DNA of 64,000 bases, from contig JAOVFP010000016.1 of the NCBI GenBank assembly GCA_025738555.1, positions 3,410,001 through 3,474,000 on the forward strand, read 5' to 3'. The position numbers and the translations under genes are program-made. The DNA is from Cyathus striatus. Taxonomy: Eukaryota; Basidiomycota; Agaricomycetes; Agaricales; Nidulariaceae. Below the pieces are notes generated by a model that saw only the letters and a list, made by a program, of their open reading frames with translations, made no database searches and was not told the DNA's origin. Shown piece after piece: positions 24,157 to 35,808 of the stretch (positions within the stretch are counted from its first letter, which is position 1; every line of letters starts with the position of its first letter).

Positions 24157-24606
24157 GTTCGCGAGCGTATTGCAGTCAAACTCAGAGGATGGGAAATACG
24201 GGCGGAGAAATTTTCGGTGAAAGTAGAAATACGAAACCTAGTTGCATGTGGAAGCAATGCGGTGTGATTGCGAACGGCGGTGAAGGGTGCTTCTATAGGG
24301 AGTCCTATAAATATAATTAATCGATCGTTGTCTTCTCCTACCACACATCAAAACTTCATGGGATCGTCTACGGTAGACATTAAGCACGGCAGTGCGCTTT
24401 GATTGCGATGTTGTCAGAAAGAATTAAACGATCTGAGATCTCAGCAGTGCCAAATTCACGAATTTATTTCTGACGGTGACCTTTGTCATGGTCCCAATAC
24501 TTTTTTCCAAAGTGCTAGCTGTATAATGCTAATTTTTAACAGTTTTAAAAACAAGGAAACCAGCCTCGAAGTGGACACAATGCTATTCCGTGCTACGCCA
24601 GCCAAA

Positions 24607-25828
24607 TCACCGTCTCGAACCAATAGCTTGCAATATAATCACCGGGATACTAATGAACTCAAACAAGATATCCTTCTTCACCGTTTCCTCTCGACCATGA
24701 ACATCCCAAGATCTAGTAAACCTCAAGCGCCAGTACTTTCCAAGAACACATACCGCCCCGAAACCATACACACATACCCCAACCGTCACTAGCATTGTAC
24801 TTCTCACAGCCATGATCCCCAGTGCCAGTGGTGATAATATGCAATGAACCTTTTGTAATATAGTTAATCTACTCCATCTCCCTATGAGAGATGGAGCAGG
24901 CGGAGCCTCAGAATTCTGGAGCTGCTGGGCCACATGCGTTGGCCGCTGTAATTCTGAAATCTCAATTGACACCTTGTAAAACCTAGAAAGGACGGTACGA
25001 TCCGGTAATCCAGTTACAAGGAACTTCAATGGTTGTCCGTTTATCCCTTCTAGCTCCTTAACGAGATAAGCAATATCGCTCGCAACAGTTGGAGCGTTCT
25101 TGCTGCAGTCAATGCAATCAAGAAGCACAAGCATGATCGTGTCCCTTTGCAGTAATCCTTCTGCAGTTGTATATCGAAGGGGCTCAACAATAAGCCTTTG
25201 AAGCTGAGTTTTGGAATTATGTTGAGGTAATCTAGGATGCGTACGAAGGGCTGCAACCATAGGATCCCTGAGTTCGTCTATGTTGACCATCAACTGGTAA
25301 GCAAGAGTCATTACCCAGCGGTGCGAACAATCCGGGCGCACGCTGATGCCGTCATATTGTTCGGTAAGCGGAATCTCATAAAAGAGTATATGTGCTGCTA
25401 ACTTGATGCCTGGAGTCTCGTTATCAATGAAATATCGCACAATCGGGACACCAGTCAGAACAAGAATATCTTTGTTTGTGGTGTTCAAGAAACGACTTGA
25501 CTTGAAAGAATCGCTTGGGTTCTGAATCCACCCTCGAATGTTACTGGGAACTTCGAGGTCTTCAAAGTGCTCCTGTCGTTCATCTGATAGTTCCTGATAC
25601 GTCACTCGGTGAATAACGAGGCTTGTGAAGTCAACTTCTATCATGATCATATATCAGGTCTGAGGAAAAGAGAGAAAAAGATTAATTTGGCACACATTCT
25701 GCGACTTTCTTGACATCCACGGCGTTATTTTCGTTAAACGTGGCCTGATCAATGGTAAAGTTACTTGCTTGAAAGAAGGGGCTATTAGATTGAGAATGAG
25801 CGACAGAATCATAGGTAGGAGACTGCAT
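24607..25828 (-). CDS. Pseudo-NACHT membrane protein, copy 7 (intact)
   Basis: Two exons, 25828-25696 and 25634-24607, about 386 residues. It is closest to copy 1. Exon 1 encodes MQSPTYDSVAHSQSN, then FFQASNFTIDQATFNENNAV, a diverged form of the N-terminal motif. The core reads NIRGWIQNP, DILVLTGVPIVRYF, LAAHILFYEIPL, TLAYQLM, MLVLLDCIDCSKNAPT, FLVTGLP and VSIEISELQRP. Two hydrophobic stretches (about 24850-24740) lead into FTRSWDVHGREETV, where Ser replaces the usual Pro. The tail is hydrophobic-basic and ends IGSRR. The donor T|GTGTGCC and acceptor GAAG|TT match copy 1. It lies at the right end of the array. Confidence 0.7.
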
Positions 25829-26842
25829 GTTGCCGTCTCTTGACTTTATTTCAGCGAACACGAATACTGACGGAGTGGTAGACGGGGAATTTTAGCTCAT
25901 ACTGGTTCTTATAGAGCATGTGGAAACAGTGTGTTTGTAACTTGAATCTTAAACCTAAGGCGGCGGAAAAGACAATAAGACCGCTAAATATAGTGTTCCC
26001 TAATAGAAGTACTCAGTGCATTGATTCATAAACTTGCTGTGCAAACCTGGTGTTTGATCGTAAAAGGATATGTTAGCAGTTTGAGACGTCGCACGTACCA
26101 TAAAGAGATCTGCATGTTAACGCTTTTAAGCGTATTTCAGAGAGGAGAAATTCGATACTGGGGAGTATATAGCTTGCACCGGAACCATACAAGGAGTGGA
26201 ATAGCTCGGAGAGCATGCGGAAACAACGCGTTTGTAAATTGTGACTTGAGTGAATAATGAAGAAGGCGTTGTAAAATGAACACAATCAAGATGCTATTTA
26301 TAGTGAACCCTAATAGTAGCACCACTGGCACTTACAATGACTTGGATCAACTTTAGGCCAGCTTCTCTGCATCACAGCTCCAATTTCCTGGCACAGGGTA
26401 TCTGCCTATAAGAGCTGTACTTAGAAGGTAACAACAACAGTAGTAAAAGATAGCCATAGATATTAAGCACAGGCATCAGCTTGGATCTTCAATTCATAAG
26501 TTTCATGTTCCCCCAGTCAGTGGTCACTGTCCCAGAGATGAGGATGATAAACTTCGTCTTATAGGCCTTATAGGACTAGAAAGAAAAGCATAAGAAACAT
26601 TTAGATGATTAAATTTAAATAATGAAAAACGCTCGATGAAAGGAAGGAGAATGGATGCCATGATCAGCATCAGCTTGGAGATGACGGAGAAGGTTTGGAT
26701 ATGAACCACGACGCACGTAGGTCGCCTTTTCGTTGTCACATATTTGTTCCAAAAGCCCATCCACCGTACCATCAACAACACCAAATACCTGCTTCTGTCC
26801 CACCTCCAGGCGTCTCGAATTCGCATACGGGGACCGCGACAA
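25829..26842. other. Intergenic with two upstream-module repeats
   Basis: Holds two copies of the family upstream module: at about 25915-26060 (GGAAACAGTGTGTTTGTAAC) and at about 26195-26345 (GGAAACAACGCGTTTGTAAATTG with GTGAACCCTAATAGTAGCACCAC). The end (about 26600-26842) is the region duplicated upstream of flavin reductase fragment 2. No separate gene is supported. Confidence 0.45.
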
Positions 26843-27807
26843 ATGTTACGAACAAGGCCCAGCTCACTTCTCCGACCACCCACTCACTCCTTCTCTATCT
26901 CTCGTTACTCAACTGCAGCATCAACAAAGACCCAACCTCTCCCTTCCAGCCCCTCCACACCTACCCCCTCCTCCACTACCCCCACCTCCACCACCCACTC
27001 ACACCAATCGCATCCCCACCCAACGACCCACCACCCCACGCAAAATGTGCTCAAAGACCAACTCCGGGCCCTCCTACGCGCAACAGCACAGCCAGTAGCT
27101 GTAATCACCTCCCTCATGCCTCGCGGTGCGCACTCGCACTTCCCCCATGCGAAGGACAGCAAGTGCCGCTACCACGGTGCTACGCTGTCCTCATTCAGCT
27201 CGATATCGATGGACCCCTACCCACTGGTGTCGTTTGCGCTGAGGATTCCGTCGAGGATGGCTGTTAGTCTTGGGTCAGGTCATGCTTCTTCCCTGTTTTT
27301 CTCTTCGTCGTCTTCTCCTGCATCCACCTATCCTTCTTCCTCCTCCACCTCCTCTACCTCAACAAGTCCCACGAAAAACGATGTAGAAGAAGGGAATAAA
27401 CCAATAATGACAATAAACCTCCTCTCGCAGCACCAACCACACACTGCGCATCTTTTCTCCCGGCCAGACCTGCACCCAGAACCATTCTCCTCCGTCACAT
27501 ACACACTTTCCCCGACGGTCTGCCTGTGTTAGACGACTCCCTAGCAGCGATAACGTGTGAGCTTGTAGGAGGTCCTATCCCATTACACGACTTGGAGTAT
27601 CTCGAGGGACGGAGTGCGTTGCCGAAGAGGTGGGAAAGAGAAGGGGGAGGGGTAAGCTCGGAGTTATTCATTGCTCGAGTTATACGAGTCGAGGATATAC
27701 GCTTGCAAAGTGGAGAAGGGGAGAGAGTGCCGCTGATATACCACCAACGAGGATTCACATATTGTCATCCGGAACAATTACCTATCAAACCAACGAACAC
27801 GAACTGA
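26843..27807 (+). CDS. Flavin reductase-like protein, probably mitochondrial, one frame break
   Basis: Starts MLRTRPSSLLRPPTHSFSIS, a basic, serine-rich leader typical of mitochondrial import. A long Ser/Thr/Pro/His linker follows. The flavin reductase-like (FMN-binding split-barrel) domain starts near 27065. It contains ALLRATAQPVAVITSLMP, YHGATLSSFSSISMDPYPLV, FALRIPSRM, INLLSQHQ...A.LFSRPDLHPEPF, VLDDSLAAITCELVGG, SSELFIARVIRVE and PLIYHQRGFT. Members bind FMN and pass reducing equivalents to partner oxygenases. The domain is intact except for a frame change near 27514 (CCCCGACGGTCTGCC); one more G would read SPDGLPVLDD in line with the family. The gene is otherwise well conserved and lacks introns. 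The lesion may therefore be an assembly error or a very recent mutation. Two decayed copies lie inside the NACHT-like array. Confidence 0.7.
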
Positions 27808-30431
27808 CACTCTCCCCCTTCGATAATTGTTATATTATAGATCTTGTACCAATATTCAGCTGTGCAATTGACGACTGGAGATGTCCGTTGGACCTCGTGA
27901 AGATTATGATGGAAGATGGGGTTTGTGAACGTTCTTGTTTTGTAATCTGTTAGATGGGGTGTTATCAACATTTCGTACACGGACAAGTTCTACATTGGCT
28001 ATGTCCTGGTAATCTCTTCCTCATGCAGTGAAAAATGAACCCGAGGTCTCGTATTGGGCACATACTTCGTCAAGTCATTACAAACAGGATGTCTATACAC
28101 CTCTCCCCTGCAGGCTGCAGGCAGCGGGTAATTCACTGCTTTCCAGCCTGATGCTTTAATGACGTCATTGGGATAGAGAATACTCGCGTTTGATACTTGT
28201 CGACTAGACGACATACGTGCAAACTTGTCCGCGATCTCGGACAAGATAACAAGCTAACAAGCTATTACAGGTTACCTTTTCTCAACGCACTTGCAGTGTG
28301 TAGGTACATGCATATATAATTTGTGATTCAACGTGATTTGATTTATCTCTAAGCAAACTAGAAGATAAATGGAAGAGATACGGCTAAGCTTCCGCGACAA
28401 CCAAACCGTTTGAAGATTCCTGAGTACCAAACATCATCCGAATGTATCGTTTAAATCCAAGATTTTTCATCGAGATCTTGTCTTCCCAGCCTATCCATAC
28501 ACAAAGAGCGGTCAAAATTGCTACGACCAAGCAAGCTAATGTGGAAGAATATTCCGGGTTGAAGGGATTCTTGACAAAGAATGCGCGAGTGGATAGTGCG
28601 TCCGTCTATCCTCAGGTCCTAGTGAGGTACATTGAGAAGTGAAGAAGGGGGGAAGAGTAACCTGATATTCAACGAGTGTAAAGTACTGTACTTAAATAGG
28701 TACAGAAAAATGTAAACGAGCTGAGTATTAAAAATCGACACGAGGCCGATTCTACGGTACAGGCAGAATGCCTGCTCTACACTAAGCTAGTCATGGCACG
28801 AGTCGATGCATTAGCATCTGCCATGCACATCCATGTTATTGCGGCGAGGAATCCAACCACTCTGGGGCCTTGATTAACATATCATCATTAATAGATTGCT
28901 CAATATCTAGTACCCATCCCCAAAGCAAAAATGCATACAGGAGACTGTACGCGGTAGCTAGAATTTCAACGCCATACGTTGGATCCGTTTGTTAGAAATG
29001 TCTACTGTACAAAATTCAAATTGTAGCCCACTATCGCGATATTCAGCACTTACAGATTCTTTTGATGTTCCCCCTTCTTTTGTTCTGGTGCAGGTATCAT
29101 CTATATCCAGGAAACTTGTAGGTGGTCGTGCAGGTGTTATAATATCTGTGGGCTTTTCATTATCATGTTTGTAATCCTATGTACGCCATCGTAAATATAA
29201 ATTGAGAGACCACTGCGCGAGCCTCTTTAGCAATGCTTTACTCAAAACCAATCTTAGCAAAGCATGCCACAGCCTGTGGAAGTCCCAAATAGCGAAGGAT
29301 ATAATCCTAATGTCAACGATTCAATGTTGAATCTATACCTGTGTGGTGTCTGAACAAGGGGTTGTGTAAATTGTAGAGCCTTGTCGGGTGGGACTAAACG
29401 CAACAGAATGTACTTAAGTACAGTTCAAACATCACAAAGCACATATTTTAGTCCCTAGTACTGTAGGAGCACTGTATAGCTCTTCATAGCATCGTAGCAC
29501 CATAATAAAGTGTTGACACGATCTATGCATATAGTATGTCGGAAAAAAGACATCATATAGTATAGCAAAATTATAAATGATATCGGAGAGATTGACAGCA
29601 ATAAGGGGGGAGGCAATGACTTCAGTGCGCTTAAATAGCAAATGGGGTAGCCTGAATGTGGGGTGCTCTAGAGTCTACTTTGGTCTTATCGCTAGTCTAC
29701 CCATCCTCACCATCATTCCTCCTGCCCTCCTTACATCCTCGGTGTAAGTTTTACGCTTTGCATGAGGTCAGCCGTGCTGGAGACTGTGGCGATAGATGTT
29801 CCACGCAAGTGTGGGAGTGGCAGGTGGGAGAGGGGAGAGGGGAGGAGGAGAACAACGAAAGGGGGAGCGGTACAACGGGGTGAGGGCCCCTGAGGAAGTA
29901 CTAAGTCAGAATCTCAATCTGTGTCAAGTTTCAACATTCTCACAAGCATGTGACTGATGTTCATGTGACATTGTGACTCTGATGTGACTTATGAGCGTTT
30001 GTCCCCAGGCCCCAGCTGCCCCAGGGTTGCCCTCAGCCTTCAGGGTGTGCAGCACCGTGTGCTAATAGTGAAACTTAAACATCTCTAGTGCTTTTCTCGT
30101 CAATCTTACAGCCTACATGAACAGACAAATATCGCCTCGGCAAAAATGTGTACACAGGGTCTGACCATGTCGAGGCAGAGTCAACGCTGCAATCTCAAGA
30201 TTATCAAGGTCACCATCTAACATCGGGCAGCGGGACTTGGGGGGGCGCCTGATGCGGAGATTTGGCGGAAGAGTCGACTCATTCGTGCGACGTACATGAG
30301 AAACATGGTCATATTTCGAATCATTTAGCCTGGAAGCCCGTGTATAAAAAGTACGCTGAACATTACATGGCGCTGTACCATCCCTCTACCACACGTACTT
30401 CTCTACAGCACTCTGCTTCTCTACTGGCACC
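27808..30431. other. Gene-poor stretch
   Basis: No recognised gene. Candidate frames at 27999-28244 (minus, 81 codons), 28442-28642 (plus) and 29656-29883 (plus) lack family features and splice partners. The segment just before 30432 carries the promoter of the DUF4246 locus. Confidence 0.4.
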
Positions 30432-32385
30432 ATGTCGCATCAACCAATGTACTACGACGAGGCTGGGAACACATTCCTTCCTGGATATGGGCGGCCGTTG
30501 AAAGATGTCACGTCTTACTACGAGGGTTACGAGTTGTTCGCCAATTCACTGGATTTCGACGATTTCGATGGTGGACCAGCCTCGTGAATATACCTATCAA
30601 CTAACAGTGGATTTGTTCGTGGCTAATACTCGGTAGAGGACCAAGTATGACTCTCAGAGAACTCAGGATGCTACGCATTATGGATGAGGTGACGGATAAG
30701 CCTAATTGGGAGATAAAGGTGTGGCCTTTTCTTTCCTATCTTTTGCGTTATTCTTCACGCGTCTTTCATAGGTTTTCAATGAGGACATTACCGCGAAGTG
30801 GAGGGAAGAGATCTTAAGTAGCGGTGAAGATGTCTCAAGGATGATTGACTGTATCTTCGACACAAGGCCAAGGTACTCACGAAGACAGGGGTCATTGCAG
30901 TTTTCGATCGAGGCGTTGTAAAATCTGACACCATCATCCCCATGGACCTTAAAGCAACTCTTGTCGAAGCTGTGAAGCCTCTCGAAGATGTTCCCAACAA
31001 GAAGAAAGATTGGCATCCTAGCTCGGATGAAAAAGTCCTAGACCTTGTGCATCCATCGCTGTTCCCCTTAGTGTACGGACTGAGTCGCATTCTTCCGCAG
31101 GGACGTATGACTAGTATCGAAGAGAGATTACGGAGATGTGGAGCCGGGGTTGTCGTTCCTGTTCCTACTGGAGAGACAACCCCGGATGACAAATCATTTA
31201 GTGAGAAGTTCCAGTGGCTACCCTGCGAGGTTAATATTCGTGGCGAGAAGGCGAAGTATGCGGTTCAGATAATGTTATCCCAATACTTGATTGATCCACG
31301 ACGTTCACAGGATCACAAGTTACATAAACAATCTCCATCCCAAGTATCATAAAGACCTCTACGGCCTCATCGAACAGCTGATCGACTACTCTATCCCACT
31401 CTGGGACAGAGTCCTTACCCCACTCCAGGATCGACGTTCGATGGGCCGTATACGTTATGACAGGGTGGAGTACGAACGTGAGATCGATGACCTCGTTGAG
31501 GAAGAGGGACTTCGACAACTTGTTGGCGAAGACGGTAATGACTACAAACGGCGCAAGCGCGAGTGGTTTAGGACTGTTCGGGTCGTTAAACAGCCTGAAC
31601 CTGACGATTTTCTCCCAGTTGAACCTACGAATCCTGTTTGTCTTAGAGAGGAGTATAGAGAGTATGGGTTACAGGTTATTGTGAAACTGGCAAATATTCA
31701 TCTGACTCCTGATAACCCTGAGTATGCGGGTGGCTCGTAGCATATTGAAGGGCAAGTGGCGAGTTTCACTTTCGTGTTGGTTGCATAGTTTCTGACAGAT
31801 GGATATAATAGAACGAGCACATTGTTTCGACTACCTTGTACTACTATTCCACAGAGAATATAACTACATCGAAGCTCGCTTTCCGTCAAAAATGCGATAC
31901 CGGAGCACTGGATGATGTTAGCCCTGAGCAAGACGACCACCAATGGCTCGAGGACGTCTATGGACTACAAAATTATGAATCCGCTGTACAAATCCTGGGC
32001 AGTGTAGAAACATTCGAAGGCCGTCTCCACGCCTTCCCTGACATCCTTCAACATCGGGTTCAACCTTTCAAACTTGCCGATCCAACAAAACCAGGGCACA
32101 GGAAGATCGTTGCGCTCTTTTTGTGGACCCTACGCTCAAGGTTATAAGCACAGCGAATGTGCCGTGCCAGAGGAGGGACTGGTGGCAGGAGCAGTTGGAG
32201 GCTGGGGCCGCGTTAGCGAAGCTCCCTGCAGAGCTAAGGAACCATGTGGTTCAGGTGTGGAGTTCCCGTATGGGATAGAGAGGGCAAAGGAGTTGAGGTT
32301 GGAGCTTATGGAAGAACGGAAGTTATCTGCGAAGTATAATCAATTTGTGTTTGAGTCTGTGACATTTTCGATGTGCGAACATTAA
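30432..32385 (+). pseudogene. DUF4246 protein pseudogene
   Basis: Starts MSHQPMYYDEAGNTFLPGYG and continues MTLRELRMLRIMDEVTDKP and KWREEIL, then KTGVIAVFDRGVVKSDTIIP, KDWHPSSDEKVLDLVHPSLF, SYINNLHPKYHKDLYGLIEQ, LQVIVKLANIHLTPDNPEY and TLYYYSTENITTSKLAFR. It ends DPTLKVISTANVPCQRRDWW and LRLELMEERK. These are the conserved blocks of the fungal DUF4246 family. Lesions: a frame change near 30860, before HKAKVLTKTG; a stop TAG at 31738-31740 exactly at the Trp of the conserved GGSWH(I)EG motif; a one-base loss near 32122 (LFL/VDPT); and a further frame change near 32257. Normal introns are still visible, for example about 31257-31310 with acceptor TTCACAG. The number and spread of lesions favour a pseudogene. 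The biochemical role of the family is not established. Confidence 0.8.
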
Positions 32386-32616
32386 GTAGGATATAGTTTA
32401 TACGTGATATGCGGATGCCCTTCGGTAGGCGTGCGGCTTGTAAGTAGTACCACGTATTGTATATGGTGATTTATACCAGTGATTAAAGTATCCTCAATAT
32501 CACCGTAGTGCTTCCTTGCGCTATGTATATGCAAGTCATTGTACAATATAAGTCCATCTAAAAAGTCTGAACTAAAACTACCTAAAGTCCACCCCCTCAC
32601 CAGGGGAGAGTCAAAA

Positions 32617-33228
32617 CTACCGAATACCAAAACTCCCACCCCCTCCAAGAAGCGGATCAGTCAACAGCGCATGTCGAAGTTCCACAATATCGCGCCTCGT
32701 ATACCCCTCTCCCTCTCCCTCCTTCTTTCTACCTCCCATTCCGTCTATTTCTTTATCCTTGTCTCCCCCTCCAATCCACCCTCCACCGCCAGCAGTGCTC
32801 GTACTCCTCGAAACGCCTGGCTTCAAGGAACGTGTTAGGAAAGGGCTTATCGACCTTGGAAGCAGCGGGCTCGTAGACCGCGGGATGAACGGGAGTGAGA
32901 GCAGGGATCCGTGTACTTGACTTGTAGACGAGGCGAGAGGGGAAGAAGGGTGAGATAGAAGGGGTGTTCGGGAACCGCTTCTGCTTGCTGTCTTTATATG
33001 TCGATATGGGGTGTGAGAATGAAAAATAACGACCAAGGAGTAAGGAGCAAGAATCAGGAAGTGGTTATCCGACAAGAATTGATCCAAGACCAGCGTGATA
33101 ACAAGAACCAAGAGATAAGCGGAAAAAGAAGGCAAGAGGAAAGAGAACAGCACCAAGTCGGAAAAGAAAGCCCAGAGGGAAGGGCAGCGGATGAGGAATG
33201 GGGAAGAAGGAAAGAACGACCAAACCAA
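32617..33228 (-). CDS. Unassigned low-complexity open frame
   Basis: Open frame of 203 codons downstream of, and on the same strand as, the MYND/DUF4470 gene. The first half is hydrophobic and may only reflect the antisense of purine-rich DNA. The second half is Ser/Pro-rich, then Gly-rich with a charged stretch, ending YTRRDIVELRHALLTDPLLG. It could be the 3' exon of an unrecognised gene or the 3' untranslated region of its neighbour. No domain recognised. Confidence 0.2.
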   Translation of the reverse strand: MVWSFFPSSPFLIRCPSLWAFFSDLVLFSFLLPSFSAYLLVLVITLVLDQFLSDNHFLILAPYSLVVIFHSHTPYRHIKTASRSGSRTPLLSHPSSPLASSTSQVHGSLLSLPFIPRSTSPLLPRSISPFLTRSLKPGVSRSTSTAGGGGWIGGGDKDKEIDGMGGRKKEGEGEGYTRRDIVELRHALLTDPLLGGGGSFGIR

Positions 33229-33233
33229 AACAA

Positions 33234-35520
33234 TCAGTCGACCAACACCACAAACGCAGCATAATCACGAACAGCATCTATCCCTCCCTCCTCATCCTCT
33301 GCCCAGTCCACCCCCTCAGGCGCAGCTTCGAACTCGATGAACCGGATCGTCAGGTCAAGGCCGCCTAGTGTAACTATCGTAGTACTGCTGTCAGCTACTT
33401 ACAATAAGAAGAAAGGGAGAGGCTAACAGAGGTCGTAAAACTCCGCCTTGGATAAGTCTGGGAGGGATTGGATGCTGTTCAGCGGGACACCGAACCTCTA
33501 CTCACAGACATTAGCGGAGTACTACTAGACAGGAACTCGAGTGCAAACCTTAGGATGTATCTTATTGACCTCTCGAATTCTCAACCCCAACTCTCCCGCA
33601 ACAGAAACCACATCCTGCGCCTCCACATATTTTCCAAACGCCTCCTCATGGTCCACGAATGCGTCCATGCTCTCTACGAGCCTGTAAACCCGTGGACTAT
33701 GCTGTCCTCTCGAGAGCAATTTACCAAGTTGCTCTTCCTATAAACGCGTTAGCACGACAACCCCGGTAAAGAAAAGAGAGAACGCACAAGCACAGGCCTC
33801 CCTAAACACCTTCTCCGCAGCACATTCACAATATCCGGGTTATACCTCGCTGTTGCACCAGGCGATCCTACATGCCACCTTCTCGAATGCATCACAATCC
33901 CCGCATTCACATTCTTCTTCGCAAGCAGCCTCCCCCAATCCTCAATGCACCCCCGCATGCTCACTCTATCCCCAACGTCACCCAAATCGATTCGATCGAA
34001 GCAGGCGCCGTGGAATGGCGCAGGGAGGAAGTACATCCCTTTGCTTAGGATCCGTGGGTCATACGACGTGAGGTGGACGTCGACTGCAAAATCTCTTAGC
34101 CGCGTTGCAAATTGAATGAGGGAGTCGCGGATGTGGAAGAATAAAGCACCGAAGGTGTCATTCGCGTCCAGCGAGTATCTTCGGATGGTCGGAGCAAGGA
34201 GGGCGAGGTTCCACCCAGGGAGTGGGGATATATCCGCCGGAGTGCCCAACCAAGTTCCTTGGGAAGTGAATTGGAGCCTGCGGGGAGTTAGTACGAACAT
34301 TAGAAGTAGAAGTGGGGCGGAGAACGGACCGATTGGGTTGGGTGAACGACGTCGTGCGCGCCGAGAACGGGAGCAACACGCCCGTATGCCAAAAATGTGA
34401 CAACGCGAGTCGATGAGGCGGTTTAAGCCCGTCCAGTAGAAGGTCCCTATCATCTTCCCTCGCGGGATCTAGAAGCGTGCCATGGAAGCTCTTTATGGCT
34501 TTATCCAGTCCGAATGTGGAAAGAAACATCTCCCGAGGTTTCTTCACCGCCATCATAGGCTGCACAGAGGCTAGCTTGCCTCTCCCTCTAGTGCGTAGCG
34601 TACAGTGGAACGTCATGTCGCCGCTATCGCTTGATCCCTCCCCGTATATCCGCTGCACGCACCGCCGGACGTAGGATTCGCCAGCCCCAGTAAGCGACGC
34701 AGAGTACATAAGATGTACTGCTAGCTCTGCGGATTCTTCAATCGTCGGGCCGGGGCCAAGGAGCACGGACAGGATGACCAAATTGCGGTTGACAACAGTC
34801 GCGTCGGGGTGGTTCAGTAGTATATCACATTTTCCGCGGTAGTCTTTGGGGAGATTGTTGACTGTCTCGATTAGATTGCGGATGTCGGCGGCCTCTGTAC
34901 GCCACCGTCAGTTTCACAAAGAAGAAAAGCAAAGCTAGAAGCACGGACCTGCGAAACACACTTTGAAGTCGGACCGTTCACTATTGAGACCTTCATTATG
35001 GTTCAACTGGAGTATATCATAGGCGGGGACATCCCCCCATAAGCGTGTGTGGCAAGTCATCGACACTGGGGCTGAAGTTGGCGTTGGCGTTACAGTGGCG
35101 GCCGGGAGGAAGAATGAAGGTTTGCGACCTTCAATTACCCAACTTGGTTTCCAGTTGTAGTCGAAATACGCGTGCTCGCAGTCAAGCTTGTGTTTTGTCC
35201 AGTGTTGCCGCTGACACCGTCCTGAGCAATACTTTCAGTGAGACAACACTCTTATAAGCATCCGTTCCTTGCATTCCATGTGTAAAAAGGGTACGTACTT
35301 TGGCCAGCCCACACTATTTGTCGGAGACGAGAGTACCGATCAGCATTCTGAAGCTGCAAAATGGACAGTGAGGGTATCAACTCACCTTCGAACATGCCAA
35401 AACACCCTCGTTTGTACACACTCCACCAGTTCCACCTCCCCGCAGCGACGTGTTACAGCATGTCGATTCATTGAGGGTCTTTCCGTCAATGCCGGAACCC
35501 AGGCTATACGAGATGAACCC
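33234..35520 (-). CDS. MYND zinc finger / DUF4470 protein
   Basis: The conserved N-terminal part contains ACSK, then after an intron YCSGRCQRQHWTKHKLDC (about 35225-35180). This is the second half of a MYND finger, a zinc-binding protein-interaction module. It is followed by the DUF4470 start VPAYDILQLNHNEGLNSE and DFKVCFA (about 35035-34950), then ADIRNLIETVNNLPKDYRGK, NRNLVILSVLLGPGPTIEES and AVHLMYSASLT. The rest continues through RRYSLDANDTFGALFFHIRD, VDVHLTSYDPRILSKG, EQLGKLLSRGQHSPRVYRLV and a C-terminal exon LTIRFIEFEAAPEGVDWAED ending FVVLVD-stop at 33234. The exon borders seen keep the frame. The first half of the finger looks shortened, which may reflect a missed small exon. The true start is uncertain; Met codons exist at about 35520 and farther upstream to 35808. 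Function unknown. Confidence 0.65.
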
Positions 35521-35808
35521 CTGGAGGGCTACCATGCTGGGCTTTCGGTTCTGGCCGCCTTTTACGAGACTGCGCTGGCTCTTGATGCGTGTGAGCACGG
35601 CGCGGCAGTACAGGAGGTCCGCCGTCATCCTGTTGGTATTCCGACCTGCAGAACAGAGTACTAGGAAAAGTTGAGAGGAAAGAAAGTAGGGCCTTCGCGG
35701 TGGAGCGGATAAAATCGGAATGTAGTACGAACTACTCTGTCCTGCTAGAGCGAGTCGATGGTGGCGAAAGGAAGAGTCGATAAAAGCCAAAGGAGTGCGA
35801 TATTTCAA

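Noticed and set aside
6392..25828. Reading the seven-copy family as retrotransposon-derived
   Set aside because: Introns are retained in every copy, the passengers are collinear neighbouring genes, and no reverse transcriptase or terminal repeats are present. Segmental duplication explains it better.
26905..27162. Minus-strand 85-codon frame rich in Val/Gly/Trp
   Set aside because: Antisense to the proline-rich linker of the flavin reductase; low-complexity shadow.
32998..33264. Plus-strand 88-codon highly charged open frame
   Set aside because: It lies antisense to the 3' end of the MYND/DUF4470 gene and its 3' flank; its composition simply mirrors that strand.
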